Shown: piece after piece, positions 21,003 through 32,967 of the stretch
How positions within the stretch are numbered: the stretch's first letter is position 1
How the letters are laid out: each line of letters starts with the position of its first letter
Source of the DNA: Lepus europaeus
Lineage: Eukaryota; Chordata; Mammalia; Lagomorpha; Leporidae
Direction: 5' to 3'
Assembly (NCBI RefSeq): GCF_033115175.1
Contig: NC_084827.1
Span: 150,095,701 to 150,159,700 of the forward strand
DNA: 64,000 nt
Position numbers and translations under genes: made by a program
Notes under the pieces: model-generated
Told to the model about the DNA's origin: nothing
Databases searched by the model: none
The model's input: only the letters and a program-made list of their open reading frames with translations

Positions 21003-21611
21003 TTGAGACTGACGCTGTGGCACAGCGGGTTAAGGCCCCAGCCTGCAGCACTGGCATCCCATATGGGCGTTAGTTTGAGTCTCGGCTGCTCCACTTCCAA
21101 TCCAGCTCTCTGCTATGGCCTGGGAAAGCAGTGGAAGAAGGCCCAACTCTTTGGGCCCCTGCACCCACGTGGGAGACCCAGAAGAAGCTCCTGGCTTCGG
21201 ATCAGCTAAGCTCTAACTGTTGCAGTAATTTAGGGAGTGAACCAGGAAAATGGAAGACCTCTCTCTCTCTCTCTCTCTCTCTGGCTCTACTTCTCTCTGT
21301 ATCTCTTTATTTCAAATAAATACAATAAATTTTATTTTATTTAGAAAACTTTTATTTAATAAATATAAATTTTGAAAGTACAACTTTTGGATTATGGCGG
21401 TTCTTCTCCATAACCACCCTCTCACCTGCAAACCATCCCATCTCCTACTACCTCTACCATCCCATTCTTCATTAAGATTCATTTTTAATTATCTTTATAT
21501 ACAGAAGATCAACTTAGTATATACCAAGTAAAGATTTCAACAGTTTGCCCCCACACAGACCCACAAGATGTAAAGTACTGTTTGAAGACTATCAAATAAA
21601 TCTTTAAAAAA
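21003..21611 (+). mobile_element. C-repeat SINE interrupted by an L1 in its tail
   Basis: Body 21003-21321; final tail aaataaatctttaaaaaaa at 21594-21612. Outer target duplication gattgtactg at 20992-21001 and 21613-21622 encloses both SINE and L1. Confidence 0.85.
21322..21591 (-). mobile_element. Rabbit L1 3' end, 5'-truncated
   Basis: Antisense L1 3'-UTR: aacttttggattatggcggt, taaccaccctctcacctgca, taattatctttatatacaga, agatttcaacagtttgcccc. Its own target duplication tcaaataaat sits at 21312-21321 and 21592-21601, inside the SINE tail. Confidence 0.85.
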
Positions 21612-21622
21612 AAGATTGTACT

Positions 21623-22450
21623 GCTTGTGAAGCATAGTTTAAGCACAGTATGCAATGAAACGCAGCTAAGCGTATGCATTTTTTAGTGTTTTAACCACCA
21701 TTTAAAATACCAGAGTTGAAACATGCTTGTTTAGCTTTGAAATTAATCCAAAAAATAGTAAATACAAGGGGCAGTCAATAAAATCTCTCTGCTAGTAAGC
21801 GCTGCCCTTTGGTGTACTTTGGAAGAACTCCTCATTGACATTCTCTGAAAGCACGACTTGGAGCTGATCAGTTATGCAACAGGAGCCTGAGCTGAAGTGT
21901 TCAGATGTGCTAAAAGATAACCTAGTTGCCATACTTGAGCTTTAAGGCGTATTGACACTCGCCATGCCATTTGGTGCATTGGTTAAGCTGTTGCATCAGT
22001 TAATAGGAGATCTGTACACGGCAGAGTTGGGGTTTGGTCCCAGACATCCTGACTCTGAGACCACTCATTTTATTAAGAGACTTATGCATTGGGCCATCAT
22101 CTCCTTGTTGGAAGAGATGTTTACGGAATTCAGTGAATGGAAAGAAGGGATGGCAATAAATTCTACTGGATAGAAGGACTTTAGCAGTTTCACCACTTTC
22201 TAAGTCATTTGAAAATTTTCAGGAGCCTGTGATGGTTGGTATTTCAGAAGTTTCTTAAGACAAGATCTGAGGGCCAGCTGTGCTCAGAGGGGAAGATGCA
22301 CAGTGTCTCTATCATTATTTTGTGAAATAGGATTCCTTATTCCATAAAATTAGCTTTTTTCCACTGAAGTTTTACTGTTAGAGAGTTGTTCTTTTGGAGG
22401 TAATTACATTGTAAAGAGATTCATATTAATCTTAATAGAACTCTAATAGA
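21623..22450. other. Unique sequence, no gene seen
   Basis: The stretch 21770-21960 (aaggggcagtcaataaaatc…) may be an old mariner-type repeat but I cannot confirm it. No exon recognised. Confidence 0.35.
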
Positions 22451-22465
22451 GTGGGGTTTGGCAAT

Positions 22466-22818
22466 TTTATTTTATATTTGAAATGTGGAGGGGAGAGGGA
22501 GAGAGAGAGAGAGAGGAAGAGGAAGAGAAAGAGAGAGAGGGAGAGAGGTATCTTCCATCCACTGGTTCACTCTCCAAATGGCTGCATTGGCTGGTACTGG
22601 GCCAGGCTGAAGCCGGGAACCAAGATCCAGGAGCTTCCTCCGGGTCTCCCACGTGGGTGGCAGGGGTGGGCCATCTTCCACTGCCTTTCCAGGCACATTA
22701 GCTGGGAGCTGGATTCCAGGCACATTAGCTGGAAATGGAGCAGCTGGGACAAAGAACCAGCACCCATTGGGATGGGGGCACTGCAGGTGGTAGCTTAACC
22801 TATGCCACAGCACCAGCC
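22466..22818 (-). mobile_element. C-repeat SINE with purine expansion
   Basis: G/A-only run at about 22488-22548. A 20-bp internal duplication around gcacattagctgggagctgg / gcacattagctggaaatgga. Flanks ttggcaattttat and ttgggcaattata. Confidence 0.9.
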
Positions 22819-23086
22819 CGTGGGTTGGGCAATTATAAGTGGGTCATTCCTTCCCACCTGCGTCGATCCCACCTGAAAAAATCCAGATCAACAACTTGGC
22901 TTCCCATTTTTAAAAATATGGTCAAGGTTATCATTACTCCTTCCCTTTTTTTGTTTGATGTTAAAATAGCATACTTGTCCAGACACCTAAATATTCTGAT
23001 GATAGAGATTCAGAAACATGTTTAAGGCATTACAATTGAGCATATAAAATTTTTAATTGTCATGTCTAATCTTTGTTGTCTGTAAA

Positions 23087-23116
23087 AAAGAGAGGGGGGG
23101 GGGGAGAGAGAGAGGG
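23087..23116. repeat. Purine run
   Basis: gagaggggggggggagag-type tract, ~30 bases of G/A only. Confidence 0.7.
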
Positions 23117-23268
23117 AAAAAATTCAGTCCATAACATAAGAACTGAAAAAGGGATAGACCACCAGACATTGTATTATAAAAAAGTAGATTTGTGAAAAAT
23201 GTAAAGACAAGGGATGTTTCTTCTTTGTCATACAGATTGATGACCTCTCCTTGTGTAAGTGCCCTTAA

Positions 23269-23569
23269 TTTTTAAAAATATTTTTAAAATTTATTTGGAA
23301 GACAAGAGACAGAGACAGATAGAGATCTTCTATTCGCTGGTTCACTTCCCAAATGCCCCCAGCAGCCAGGCCTGGATGAGGCCTAAGCTAGGAGCCCAGA
23401 ACCCAATCCAGTCCCACCTAGATGACCCTGAGCCATCACCTGCTGCCTTCAGGGTGCATGCTAGCAGGCAGCTGGACTCTGAAGCAGAGCTGGGACTTGA
23501 ACCCAGGCACGCTGATGTGGGATGCAGGCATCACAAGTGGCATCTTAACTGTTTTGCCAAACATCTGCC
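23269..23569 (-). mobile_element. C-repeat SINE, old
   Basis: Target duplication agtgccctt; ends tgccaaacatctgcccc. Confidence 0.9.
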
Positions 23570-23579
23570 CCAGTGCCCT

Positions 23580-25465
23580 TCTCAGGCCTGATTCTTCAAG
23601 GTAGGCAGTGTGGAGAACAGACTTTATAGCCGGTGGAACAGTGGGCTGGAACCCGGCAAAGCTTTTCCCAAGGATTGAAATGGATTCAGAGTTGCAGACT
23701 CAGTGCCCTGGGTGTGCAAGTAGAGGGAGGGGGGAAGTCACAGCATGGAGCCATGGCAACCCAGGCAGACAGGGGCGTTTTCAAGAAGCTTAAAACAGAG
23801 AACTCCTTAAGGCTGCCGAGAACAAAGCCTTCTCCAGAGGCTTGCTTTTAACTCTGTATTGCCCCATGCAGGAGTCCAGCCTTCAGCTTCCCTCTACACC
23901 TTTTTCATCAAGACACAAGGAGCTCTAAGTACCCACAGAAATGTGGGGAACAGTTCCTGTTTTATCTTTGACTTGAATAAATCTTCACTTTTAATATGCC
24001 AAATGCCAATTCAAATGAGGTGTAGAGCTAGGATTCGGGTGGGCTTTCCTGGGAACCCTGTAGAGACTCAGAAGCAAGGTGGGGTGCGAGGATGCAGCCT
24101 TGGGGGTGAAGCAAGTACTCACCTCCCCTCCTCCGAAGGTGCTCCTGCCTGCAGCTTGGCAGGCGCGGCCCAAGTCTGCTGGGAGGCCGGGTGCTCCGAC
24201 TCCTCCAGGTTTAATGATTGCTCCAGGAGATCAGCTCACAGCTGCCCTGAGTCTAGGAACAAGTATTTCCTCTCTTTGTAACCAAGGGAGGTAAATAATC
24301 TTTTAACTTATTGCCCTGGAAAAGGAAATGTGGTTTGCCAGTGGTTAAATAAATCTGTTCTACATCAGTTAGTCAGCAGGCATCTGGGTGACACCATGCT
24401 TGGCCCTGTTTCCTGAGAAAAGTCTGTGTTGGGAGTTCAGGCCACTCTCAAATACCTTCTCTAATTATGCTACTTCTCTTGTTAAACTGCACATAATTAT
24501 GACTATGATGTAAATGTGTCCGGATTTCCCCCAAACATCACATTTGAGGAAAGGAAAAGGATCAGAGATTAAAGCATATTTTTTCAACCTCTTTAAGCTG
24601 GTTCAGCTGCTAGTCTTGTATTTTTCATTTGGAAATCGGTAGCCTGGAGGTGCGCTGCAGCTGTGGATGTGTTTTGTAGGCACAGCCGTGCTTTCTAGCG
24701 TTCGAATCAACATCCAACATGTAAAAATAAGGAAATCTGAAACAGCTATCTAGATTATTGACTTCTCATGAAAAAATGAGCAGATCCGGGTACACTGGGC
24801 CCGGGTGCAGGCAAGAGCCTAGCTGGAGCTGGTTACATGGTGGCTGCTCCCTCTACCTTCTGCCCACTTTGGACAGAGCATTGCTGCCCAGCTGTCTACC
24901 TGCCTCCCCTGCCCTCCTCGCCCAAGGGCACCAGCCCTGTGGATTCTCCAGCAGTTCACACTTCCCACCCTCGTGTCCCTTTCTACTCCCTTTTCTGCTG
25001 AGTTTCAATTTAAGAAAGCGGGTACACAGAAAGATAAGTCATTAAGCGATCGTTTTTATCATATAAGGAATTTTAGGTTTATTGGAAAAGGTGACTCGCC
25101 AGTGTTTCCACAGTAAAACCTGAATGTCTTACAGCGAATGGTGAAATTAAGAAACACAATTTAAAGGAGTTTAAACCATCTAGTAGCGGTGTGCCGGAGG
25201 GGTTGTAATAAGGATCATCCACCCAAGTGTGGGCAACAAGGAGTGCGCTGGGGATTTAAAAGCAATGATAAAACCAATTGGAGCCCTTCTGCTTTTTGTT
25301 ACCACCATGTGCCAGCAATTCTAAACAAGGTCAGTGATGAAAGACGACTCCCCTCAAGACATGTTTCCTTGGTTTAAGTTCTAAGTAATTGCTGTGGTTA
25401 CTCTGAGTTTTAATTTTATAAAATTACATAATAGAAATATATACTTTATATGTAAAGCATTTTAT
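23580..25465. other. Unique sequence, no gene supported
   Basis: The longest repeat-free interval of the left half (about 1.9 kb), mid G+C at 23600-24270. Open frames up to 140 codons exist (23859-24281, plus) but composition and lack of recognisable domains or splice structure do not support a gene. Confidence 0.4.
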
Positions 25466-25470
25466 ATTTG

Positions 25471-25793
25471 TTTTTTAATTTAATTTTTTTATTTGACAGG
25501 TAGAGTTATAGACAGTGAGAGAGACAGAGAAAGGTCTTCCTTCTGCTGGTTCAATCCCCAAATGGTTGCCACCGCTGGTGCGCTGCGCCGATCTGAAGCC
25601 AGGAGCCAGGTGCTTCCTCCTGGTCTCCCATGCGGGTGCAGGGGCCCAAGCACTTGGGCCATCCTCCACTGCCTTCCCGGGCCACAGCAGAGAGCTGGAC
25701 TGGAAGAGGAGCAACCGGGACTAGAACCCAGCGTCCATATGGGATGCCAGCGCCGCAGGCGGAGGATTAACCAAGTGAGCCACGGTGCTGGCC
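25471..25793 (-). mobile_element. Young-subfamily C-repeat SINE, full length
   Basis: Target duplication cattttatatttgt at 25458-25471 and 25796-25809; ends ccacggtgctggcc. Confidence 0.95.
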
Positions 25794-25819
25794 AACATTT
25801 TATATTTGTAAAGTTTATT

Positions 25820-26136
25820 TAAAATATATTTATTTATTGTATTTACTTGAAAGGCAGAGAAGCAGACACAGAGAGGCTGAGATATCCCATATGCTGATTC
25901 AATCCCCGAATGCCCTCAACAGCCAGGGCTGGATCAGGTGAAAGCCAGGAGCCAGTAACTCAATCGGGGTCTCCCACATGGATTGTAGGGACCCAACTAC
26001 GTGAGCCATCACCTGCCGTCTCCCACGGTGCTTATTAGCAAGAAGTTGGAATCAGAAGTGAACCCAGGCAGACACTCTGATACGGGCTATGGGTATCCCC
26101 AGTGGCAGCTTAACTGCTAAGCCAGACACCTGCTCA
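25820..26136 (-). mobile_element. C-repeat SINE, old
   Basis: Starts just beyond the previous target duplication; ends aagccagacacctgctc. Confidence 0.85.
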
Positions 26137-26630
26137 CATAACATTTATTTTTAATCGACATATTTTACATAAAATTTAATTATTCTTATTTTCATGTCAT
26201 TACTTAATCTTTACTAGACAGTATTGTTTACACCAAAGATAGTTGACAAAATTCCAATGACAGAATCGCCCCCGTGCCATGCTTGACTCAGCTGTGCTTC
26301 CTTTGGAGATTAAGGGATCGTGGTTCCAAATCTTTGGTGCAATTTTTGTTTTCCCCTTGTGATGCCGCATACGCCTGCATTTAGACAGCAGATTTGAAAA
26401 ACAGATTTGTCCAGCCTGACGGCACAGTCGTGGTAAAGATGAAGACGCAGAACTTATGTCATTTCAGCTTCTTTATTCCATTCCACCACCTGGGGTTTTT
26501 AGTTGTTTGCAAATTGAACACAGTGAAACAGTGGAATATTTTTTGCTTGTTTGGCAACTGTAAATTTTAGTCTATAGATTAACCTTTTTTTCTGAAATTG
26601 GATTATATTTTTCATTTTGAAAATCAGTGT
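26137..26630. other. Unique A+T-rich sequence
   Basis: Nothing recognised. Confidence 0.4.
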
Positions 26631-26632
26631 TT

Positions 26633-26966
26633 GGGCCAGCGCTGTGGCGTAGTAGGTAAAGCTACCGTCTGCAGTGCCGGCATCCCATATCCGTGTCAGT
26701 TGGAGTCCTGGCTGCTCCGCTTCCCATCCAGCTCTCTGCTATGGCATGAGAAAGCAGTAGAAGATGGCCCAAGTCCCTGGGCCGCTGCACCCGTGTGGGA
26801 GACCTGGCTCTTTGCTTCAGGTCAGCGCAGCTCTGGCTGTTGCAGCCATCTGGGGAGTGAACCAGTGGATGCAAGACCTCTCTCTCTCTCTCTTTCTCTC
26901 TCTGCCTCTGCCTCTCTGTAACTCTGCCTTTCAAATAAATAAATACTTTTTTTTTTTTTAAAGAAA
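26633..26966 (+). mobile_element. C-repeat SINE, full length
   Basis: Exact 14-bp target duplication gaaaatcagtgttt at 26619-26632 and 26967-26980. Confidence 0.95.
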
Positions 26967-26993
26967 GAAAATCAGTGTTTAAAACTGCTTTAA

Positions 26994-27188
26994 CAGGGCA
27001 GGTGTTTGGTGCAGTAGTTGAGATGTTGCTTGGGATGCCCATGTGCCATATTGGAGTGCCTGGGTTTCAGTCCCAGCTCTTCTCCCCATTCCAGCTTCCT
27101 GCTAATGTACACCCTGGAATCAGCAATGGTGGCTCTTGTACTTGGGTCCCTGCCACCTACATGGAGACCTGGATGGAGTTCTGCATTC
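26994..27188 (+). mobile_element. C-repeat SINE, left part of a split copy
   Basis: Head acagggcaggtgtttggtgc; interrupted in 'gatggagttctgcatt'. Confidence 0.85.
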
Positions 27189-27247
27189 TTTTTTTTTTTT
27201 TTTTTAAGATTTAGTTATTTATATGAAAGAGTTACCACAGAGAAAGA

Positions 27248-27288
<41 letters not shown>

Positions 27289-27561
27289 AGAGAGAGAAGA
27301 GAGAGTTCTTCCATCTGGTGGTTCATTCCCCAGTTTGCCGCAATGGCTGGAGCTGGGTCAGTCTAAAGCCAGGAGCCAGGAGCTTCTTCCAGGTCTCCCA
27401 TGTGAGTGCAGGAGCCCAAGGACTTGGGCCATTTTCTGCTTTCCCAGGCCATAGAGGAGAGCTGGATAGGAAGTGGAGCAGCTGGGACTTGAACCGGAGT
27501 CCATATGTGATGCTGGCCCTGCAGATGGCAGCTTTACCCGCTGCGCCACAGCGCCAGCCCC
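27189..27561 (-). mobile_element. C-repeat SINE nested in another SINE
   Basis: Poly-T start, a ~65-base (ga)n expansion at 27239-27303, complete body. Target duplication gagttctgcatt. Confidence 0.95.
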
Positions 27562-27710
27562 CAGAGTTCTGCATTATTAACATCGACCTGGTCCATCCAT
27601 AGCTGTTGTGGGCATCTGGGGAGTGAACCAGTGGATACAGGTTCTTTCTCTCTGTCTTTTTCTCTGTTACTCTGCTTTTCAAATAAAAATAAATGAAAAA
27701 TCTTTTAAAA
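27562..27710 (+). mobile_element. C-repeat SINE, right part of a split copy
   Basis: Resumes at gagttctgcattattaacat and ends aaataaaaataaatg. Confidence 0.85.
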
Positions 27711-27747
27711 TTTTAAAATCTTCATTTCTACCTTTTTCTCCCCAAAA

Positions 27748-28000
27748 CATTTATTTATTTTTTACAGAGAGATAAAAAGTTCCTGTCCACTAGTTCATTC
27801 CCCAAATGCTTGCAACTGGCAGACCTGGGCCAAGGTCCAAGCTGAAGTCAGGAGCCAGGAATTCAATCCAGTCTCCCTTGTGGGTGCTGGAGCCCAATTA
27901 TTTGAGCCATCACTGCTGCCTCTCAGGTCCTGCATTTAGCAGGAAGCTGGAGTCAGGAGGGAAAGGCATATCTTCCAACTCAGGCACTCTCCAACTCAGG
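27748..28000 (-). mobile_element. C-repeat SINE, old, head lost
   Basis: ttcattccccaaatgcttgc, aagtcaggagccaggaattc, agcaggaagctgg identify it. Confidence 0.75.
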
Positions 28001-28194
28001 GTGTCTGTATGCCTGGGGCTTAGGGCTCAGGACAAGCAGATTTAGATTCTGACAGATCAGAGAACAACCTGGAGCCATTTGTGGGTTTATATCCCCTTTA
28101 CTCAGAGTGCCAGTGAGAAATGGACAGAAACAGTCACTTGTCCCCAAGGGAGGTGGAGCTGCAGGAGATCCCTGCGTTTGTGTCTGGTGGCGTT

Positions 28195-28310
28195 TGAACA
28201 CACATATAGAGCCATTTTACATGCATCCACACTTAGCCACATACAGCCACACATCCACCAGTAGCCACACATGCATGGCCACATACATCCACAAGCAGCT
28301 GCAGTTAGCC
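28195..28310. repeat. Degenerate CCACA/CATAC-rich tract
   Basis: Repeated blocks agccacatacagccacacat, gccacacatgcatggccac, ccacaagcagc. Irregular 10-20 bp period. Confidence 0.55.
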
Positions 28311-28624
28311 ATGCCCCCCAGCTGCTCATGTGGGCTTACAGACAACAGTGGCACAGAGCCAAACCATTACATAATAGACTTTTGGGCAGCTAGTTAAGCA
28401 GGAGAACCTGTTGGTTACCATGACACCGGTTACTACAGAGGCATAGAGATAAGGGGGCAAGGGCAAAAGGCATCGTAATTTGATAACTTCACCTTCCCAA
28501 ATTCGGCTCAATAGCATCTTAACACCTAAACCAAATACTCATCCTCATCTTAACATTTTTTGCTTGTTTACATATTAATAATAATTTAAATGATTATTTA
28601 ATTATTTAAAGTATTATTATAGTT

Positions 28625-28919
28625 TTTAAATATTATTTAATAGACATGTGGAGATTTTTTCCACCTACCAGTTCACTTCCCGAATGGCTGTAACTGCTGG
28701 GGCTGGACCAGGTAGAAACTGAGAGCCTAGAATTCAATCTGGGTTACCCATATGGGTATCAGGGACCAAAGACTTGAGCTATCACCTGCTGCCTCCCAGG
28801 GCGTGCATTAGCAGGAAGGTGGATTGAAGGTAGAGGAGCTGGTACTCAAACCAGGCACTCAGATATGGGATGTGGGTGTCTAAAGTAGTGTCTTAGCTGC
28901 TGTACCAGTTGTCTTCCCC
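28625..28919 (-). mobile_element. C-repeat SINE, old
   Basis: A+T-rich start, then ccagttcacttcccgaatgg; ends ctgtaccagttgtcttcccc. Confidence 0.75.
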
Positions 28920-29045
28920 ATCTTAACCATTCGTAAGTGCACAGTTCAGGAATTCAATATTCATATTGTCATGAAACAGATCTGCAGAACATTTTCAACT
29001 TGCAAATGTGAAACTCTATAGTCATCAAACAGTAACTCCCTTGAA
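28920..29045 (+). mobile_element. Old L1 fragment
   Basis: cttaaccattcgtaagtgca, acagttcaggaattcaatat, gaacattttcaacttgcaaa, gtgaaactctatagtcatca match the conserved non-ORF part of L1M elements. Confidence 0.5.
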
Positions 29046-29280
29046 TTTTTAAAAGATTTCAACTGATAGGTTAGGCAAAGGAAGGACCCAAGGCTGGCCA
29101 GAAGCCTGAATAAGGTCAAAGAGAGACTTGAGGAAGACATCCTTAAGTGACAAGGCAAATAGAAAGGACAGGCCAAGCAGCACCTGATGGGGGCAGCCTG
29201 TTCTGCATGGAGTGAGAGAGCCATGTGGAGTTCCTGAAAGATGGAAGCTAGAAAGGGGGCCTGGGTGTTGGTTTTATTAT

Positions 29281-29621
29281 TTTTATTTTTTTAAATTTAT
29301 TCATTCATTTATTTATTTGAAAGGCAGAGATACATAGACAGGGGGGAGACAGAGAGAGATCTTCCATCTGCTGTTTCACTCTCCACATAGCCACAATGCC
29401 TAGGGCTGTGCCAGGCCAAAGCCAGGAGCTAGGAGCCTGTAACCCCATCCGGGTCTCCCACATGGGTGCAGGGGCCAAAGTACTTGGGCCATCTGCTGCT
29501 TTTCCAGGCACATTAGCAGAGAACTGGATTGGAAGCAGTGCAGCTGGGTTTTGAACCGGCACCCATATGGGATGCTGACACTGCAGACAGCAGTTTAACC
29601 TGCTATGCCACAGTGGCAGCC
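29281..29621 (-). mobile_element. C-repeat SINE, full length
   Basis: Starts ttttattttttaaatttattc; ends ccacagtggcagccc. Confidence 0.9.
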
Positions 29622-29808
29622 CTTGTTTGTTTTAACCACAGCCCTTGAAGATGCTTGGTAAACTTAGACTAAAGCTGTCCGTGGAATGAGATGTTAGCTG
29701 CTGGTTAATGTTTTATTGCTGTGCAATCAGTGTCATCTGTAGCATCACCCACTACCCTTTCAAATTAACTTTTAAAATAATAACTCCTTTCAATTAGAGA
29801 AATTGCAT

Positions 29809-29960
29809 ACTGGCAGCTGACAGCCTCTGGCTGTCCTGCCCGCTGCTCCCTTGCAGCATATGGCAGCAGTAGTTGCTTCCAGCTGTCCTGCCTGCCATGC
29901 TGCTCCCCTGTTGTGTGCTCAATAAATCTAATTCTGTGCACTCTGGGGGGAAAAAAAAAA
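29809..29960 (+). mobile_element. Short retrocopy of an LTR-ending transcript
   Basis: Flanked by an exact 10-bp target duplication gaaattgcat (29799-29808, 29961-29970). It ends aataaatctaattctgtgca, about ten more bases, then A10: a polyadenylation signal at proper distance from a poly-A tail. The body holds two similar blocks (ctgtcctgcccgctgctccc and ctgtcctgcctgccatgctg). Structure indicates reverse transcription of a processed RNA ending in an LTR R-region, inserted by L1 machinery. Source family unknown. Confidence 0.6.
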
Positions 29961-30274
29961 GAAATTGCATCTTTACAATGTTTAGAAGATACAAGAGATT
30001 TGCTTGTTATTTATATCCCTGCCTATTTCTCTGCTGGTCTATGGTCTTGTTACTTCTTATTTGTTGAACTCTTTTTAGAAGAGCCATTAAGCCTTTGACT
30101 ATAATGTAAACTAAAAATATGCTATCTCAAAAAATAAGATATTTCGTTTAAAAATACAAAAAGAACACAAAACAGTGATTAAAATAATCTTTAACTGTAC
30201 TAGTTAGAGAGATAATCTTGCCGTTTTGGTATTTTTATATATTTTAATAATAATTTTTAAAAATTTTATTTGAG

Positions 30275-30603
30275 GGGCCAGCACTGTGGTATAGCAGCTA
30301 AAGCCGCCACCTGTGGTGCCGGCATCCCTTAAGGGCACCAGTTTGGGTCCCGGCTGCTCCACTTCCCATCCAGCCCTCTGCTATGGTCTGGGAAGGCAGT
30401 ACAGGATGGCCCAAGTGCTTGGGCCCCTGCACGGGAGTGGGAGAGCTAGAGGAGGCTCCTGGCTCTTGGTTTCAGATCAGTTTAGCTCTGGCCATTTCAG
30501 CCATTTCGGGGGTGAACCAGCGGGTGGAAGACTTCTCTTTTTCTGCCTCTGCCTCTCCCTCTCTGTAATTCTTCCTTTCAAATAAATAAATAAATCTTTT
30601 TAA
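30275..30603 (+). mobile_element. C-repeat SINE inserted in a SINE tail
   Basis: Target duplication is tail sequence, (t)aaaaattttatttgag / aaaaaaatttatttgag. Head ggggccagcactgtggt. Confidence 0.9.
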
Positions 30604-30906
30604 AAAAAATTTATTTGAGAGGTAGAGAGACAGGTAGATAGAGACAGATTTCCCATCTGCTGGTTTATTCTGCAAATGCCCACAACAACTAAGGCTGAGC
30701 CAGGACAGAGCCAGGAACCTGGACCTCAATTCCTATCTCCCATGTACATGACAGGGGCCAAGGTACTGGAGCCATCATTTGCTGTCTCCCAGGGTGTGCA
30801 TTAGAAGGAAGCTGGAATCAGAAGTAGGGCCAGAATTGAAATCCAGGCACTCTAATTAGAGATAACAGCCATCCCAACCAGTGTCTTAACTGCTCTAGCA
30901 AATCTA
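30604..30906 (-). mobile_element. C-repeat SINE, host of the previous insertion
   Basis: Its T-rich tail is split, with part left at 30250-30274. Ends 'taactgctctagcaaatc'. Confidence 0.8.
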
Positions 30907-30909
30907 TGC

Positions 30910-31990
30910 TTAAAAACATCTAGTTGAGATTAGGCTGTTTGTGAAGCTGTGTAACCTACCCATTTTACTTAATACCCAGTTTCCCAGGCCATTACATATT
31001 ACTCAAAAATACACTTTGAAAGACTCTGTAATATCACACTCCACAGATATTCTTCAAGGCAGTTTAGAAACTGGCATCTTCATTGCTGCACTAGAACACA
31101 AAAGTTGCTGTACTATCAAACCTGCCTTCCAAGCAATTACTGGTCCATCTCATGCTGAAATAAAGTATTATCAAGTTGGAGCCTAATGCATAAGCACGTT
31201 TTAAGAAATATTAAAGTGAAGTACAGAACCCTAGCACAGGCTGTAATTCAGGCAAAATAGAAACGAAATCTGATACTATCTGTCAACAAACAATTTTAAA
31301 AGGCTTTTTCCATAAAATTAAATAATGATGTGATGTGTTATTCACTGCAGTTGTAACAGCATAATTACCATAATGAGACATGTTTAATATAATGAGCTCT
31401 ATATTTTAAAAATGTTGTCATGCCGAACATGCTACTTGGTGTTGCCCTGCTCTTAAGCTGCTTAATACTTTCTATTTAACTTGTGTGGGATCCAGGAAGC
31501 AAAGTGGAGGGAAATTTTTGTTGAACTATAAAGCATATTGAAATGTAAAAATGAAACCTTTTTTGCATCCTCTGGAGACATTTAGCAACATTGTTGCAAG
31601 TTTATGGCTTCAGTTATAGTCCACCAGCCCTGTGATGGACACAAATTGATGGCACTCTGAAACATAATAACAAAGAGCATACTTGAGATCTTATTTCCTT
31701 TCCTGTCATTTCAGCTATCAAAAACTTGTAATAAATGTCACCTTTAGACGTTTACCTGGAAAAGGTCCCCAAATTGTTGCACTCCCAATGCATATTAGAA
31801 TGACAAATGCAAAGAGCAGGGCACTCCTGGCCAAACAGAAAATGGAAATGGCACTGAGGAAATCACTCCCTAGCAGCAAGAGCAGAGCACTTTGGGATCA
31901 AGGACACCATCCTGAGAAAGGCGCCGAACACACATTTTCCCAGGAGCTCTCACAGTTGGCAATGTTGTGATCACTCCCTTGTTTCAGAGG
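30910..31990. other. Unique sequence, no gene seen
   Basis: A+T-rich, repeat-free. Could hold conserved non-coding elements, which cannot be judged from one genome. Confidence 0.4.
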
Positions 31991-31994
31991 GAAA

Positions 31995-32250
31995 GGGGAA
32001 AGTGTTGCCTACTGACAGCAAAATCTTGGGCTCTGGAAGGACCTGGGTTTAATCTCAGTTGCTCTGGCACTGGCTGGTTGAGTGGCCTTGAACATGTTTC
32101 GGAGATTCGCAGGGTAATTGTTTTATCCCCTGGAGAGGGGGGATAGTGATAGTACCTGCATCATAGTGTTGTGAGGTTTCAATGAGACAGTGTAGAGTAA
32201 GGCATGTAAAGAGTACAGTCTCAGGAAATGTTCGTGGGGTTATTATTATG
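31995..32250 (+). mobile_element. MIR element
   Basis: Reads tgggctctggaaggacctgg, gtttaatctcagttgctctg, gagtggccttgaacatgttt, tagtgatagtacctgcatca, tagtgttgtgaggtttcaat, taaggcatgtaaagagtaca: the MIR layout from tRNA-like part through core to LINE-like end. One of the clearest pre-eutherian fossils in the window. Confidence 0.8.
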
Positions 32251-32300
32251 ATGTCATGAATTGCTCAAAGTGCTTTCTGGTTATATACTTTTTTTCCTGT

Positions 32301-32581
32301 TAAAATATCTGTTTTCATTTTATTTGAAAAGAGATCTCCACCTGCTGATTTACTGCCTAGATCTCCACAACAGCTGGGGTTTGGCCAGGCCGAAGTTTGG
32401 AGCCCAGGCCCCAATCTGAGTCTCCTCTGCGGCTAGCAGGGACCCAGCTCCTTGACCATCATCTGCTGCCTCCCAGAGTATGCATTGGCAGGAAGCTTGG
32501 ATCAGAGTGGAGCCAGGACTTGAACATGGCTGCTCTGATATGTGTACCAACTGGTGACTAGCTGCACCAAATACTGCTCCC
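32301..32581 (-). mobile_element. C-repeat SINE, old
   Basis: tttatttgaaaagagatctc, ccacctgctgatttactgcc, ends 'ctgcaccaaatactgctccc'. Confidence 0.8.
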
Positions 32582-32967
32582 TTTGGTTATGTTTTCCATT
32601 GATAAAGTGTGATTATCAGCTCTTCACCTTGTGGCAGAACTGCAGCTGCCTGCTCAAAATCAGTTCCTTTCTTTTTTACTGTCAGAACCAGTTTTAGTTT
32701 GGACAGCAATGTACCCAGAAAAAAAAAATAAATTTCCTAGCTTCTACTGAAGCTGAGAATGACCACTAAAATTTAAGTAGAAAACATTGGTTGAGCTTCA
32801 AGAAAGGCTGCCTCAGCTTTGTCAGCAAAGTGGCTTTTGTTTCAGCAGTCCTTTTGGAACTACAAGGAAAGACAGGAAGTCTAGAATTCTAGAGATCTTA
32901 ACCTGGAGATTTTTGAGGTATGGAAGTAATGCCAGATATCGTCCACCTTATATCTTGTTTTTTGCTT
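32582..32967. other. Unique sequence, no gene seen
   Basis: Nothing recognised. Confidence 0.4.
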
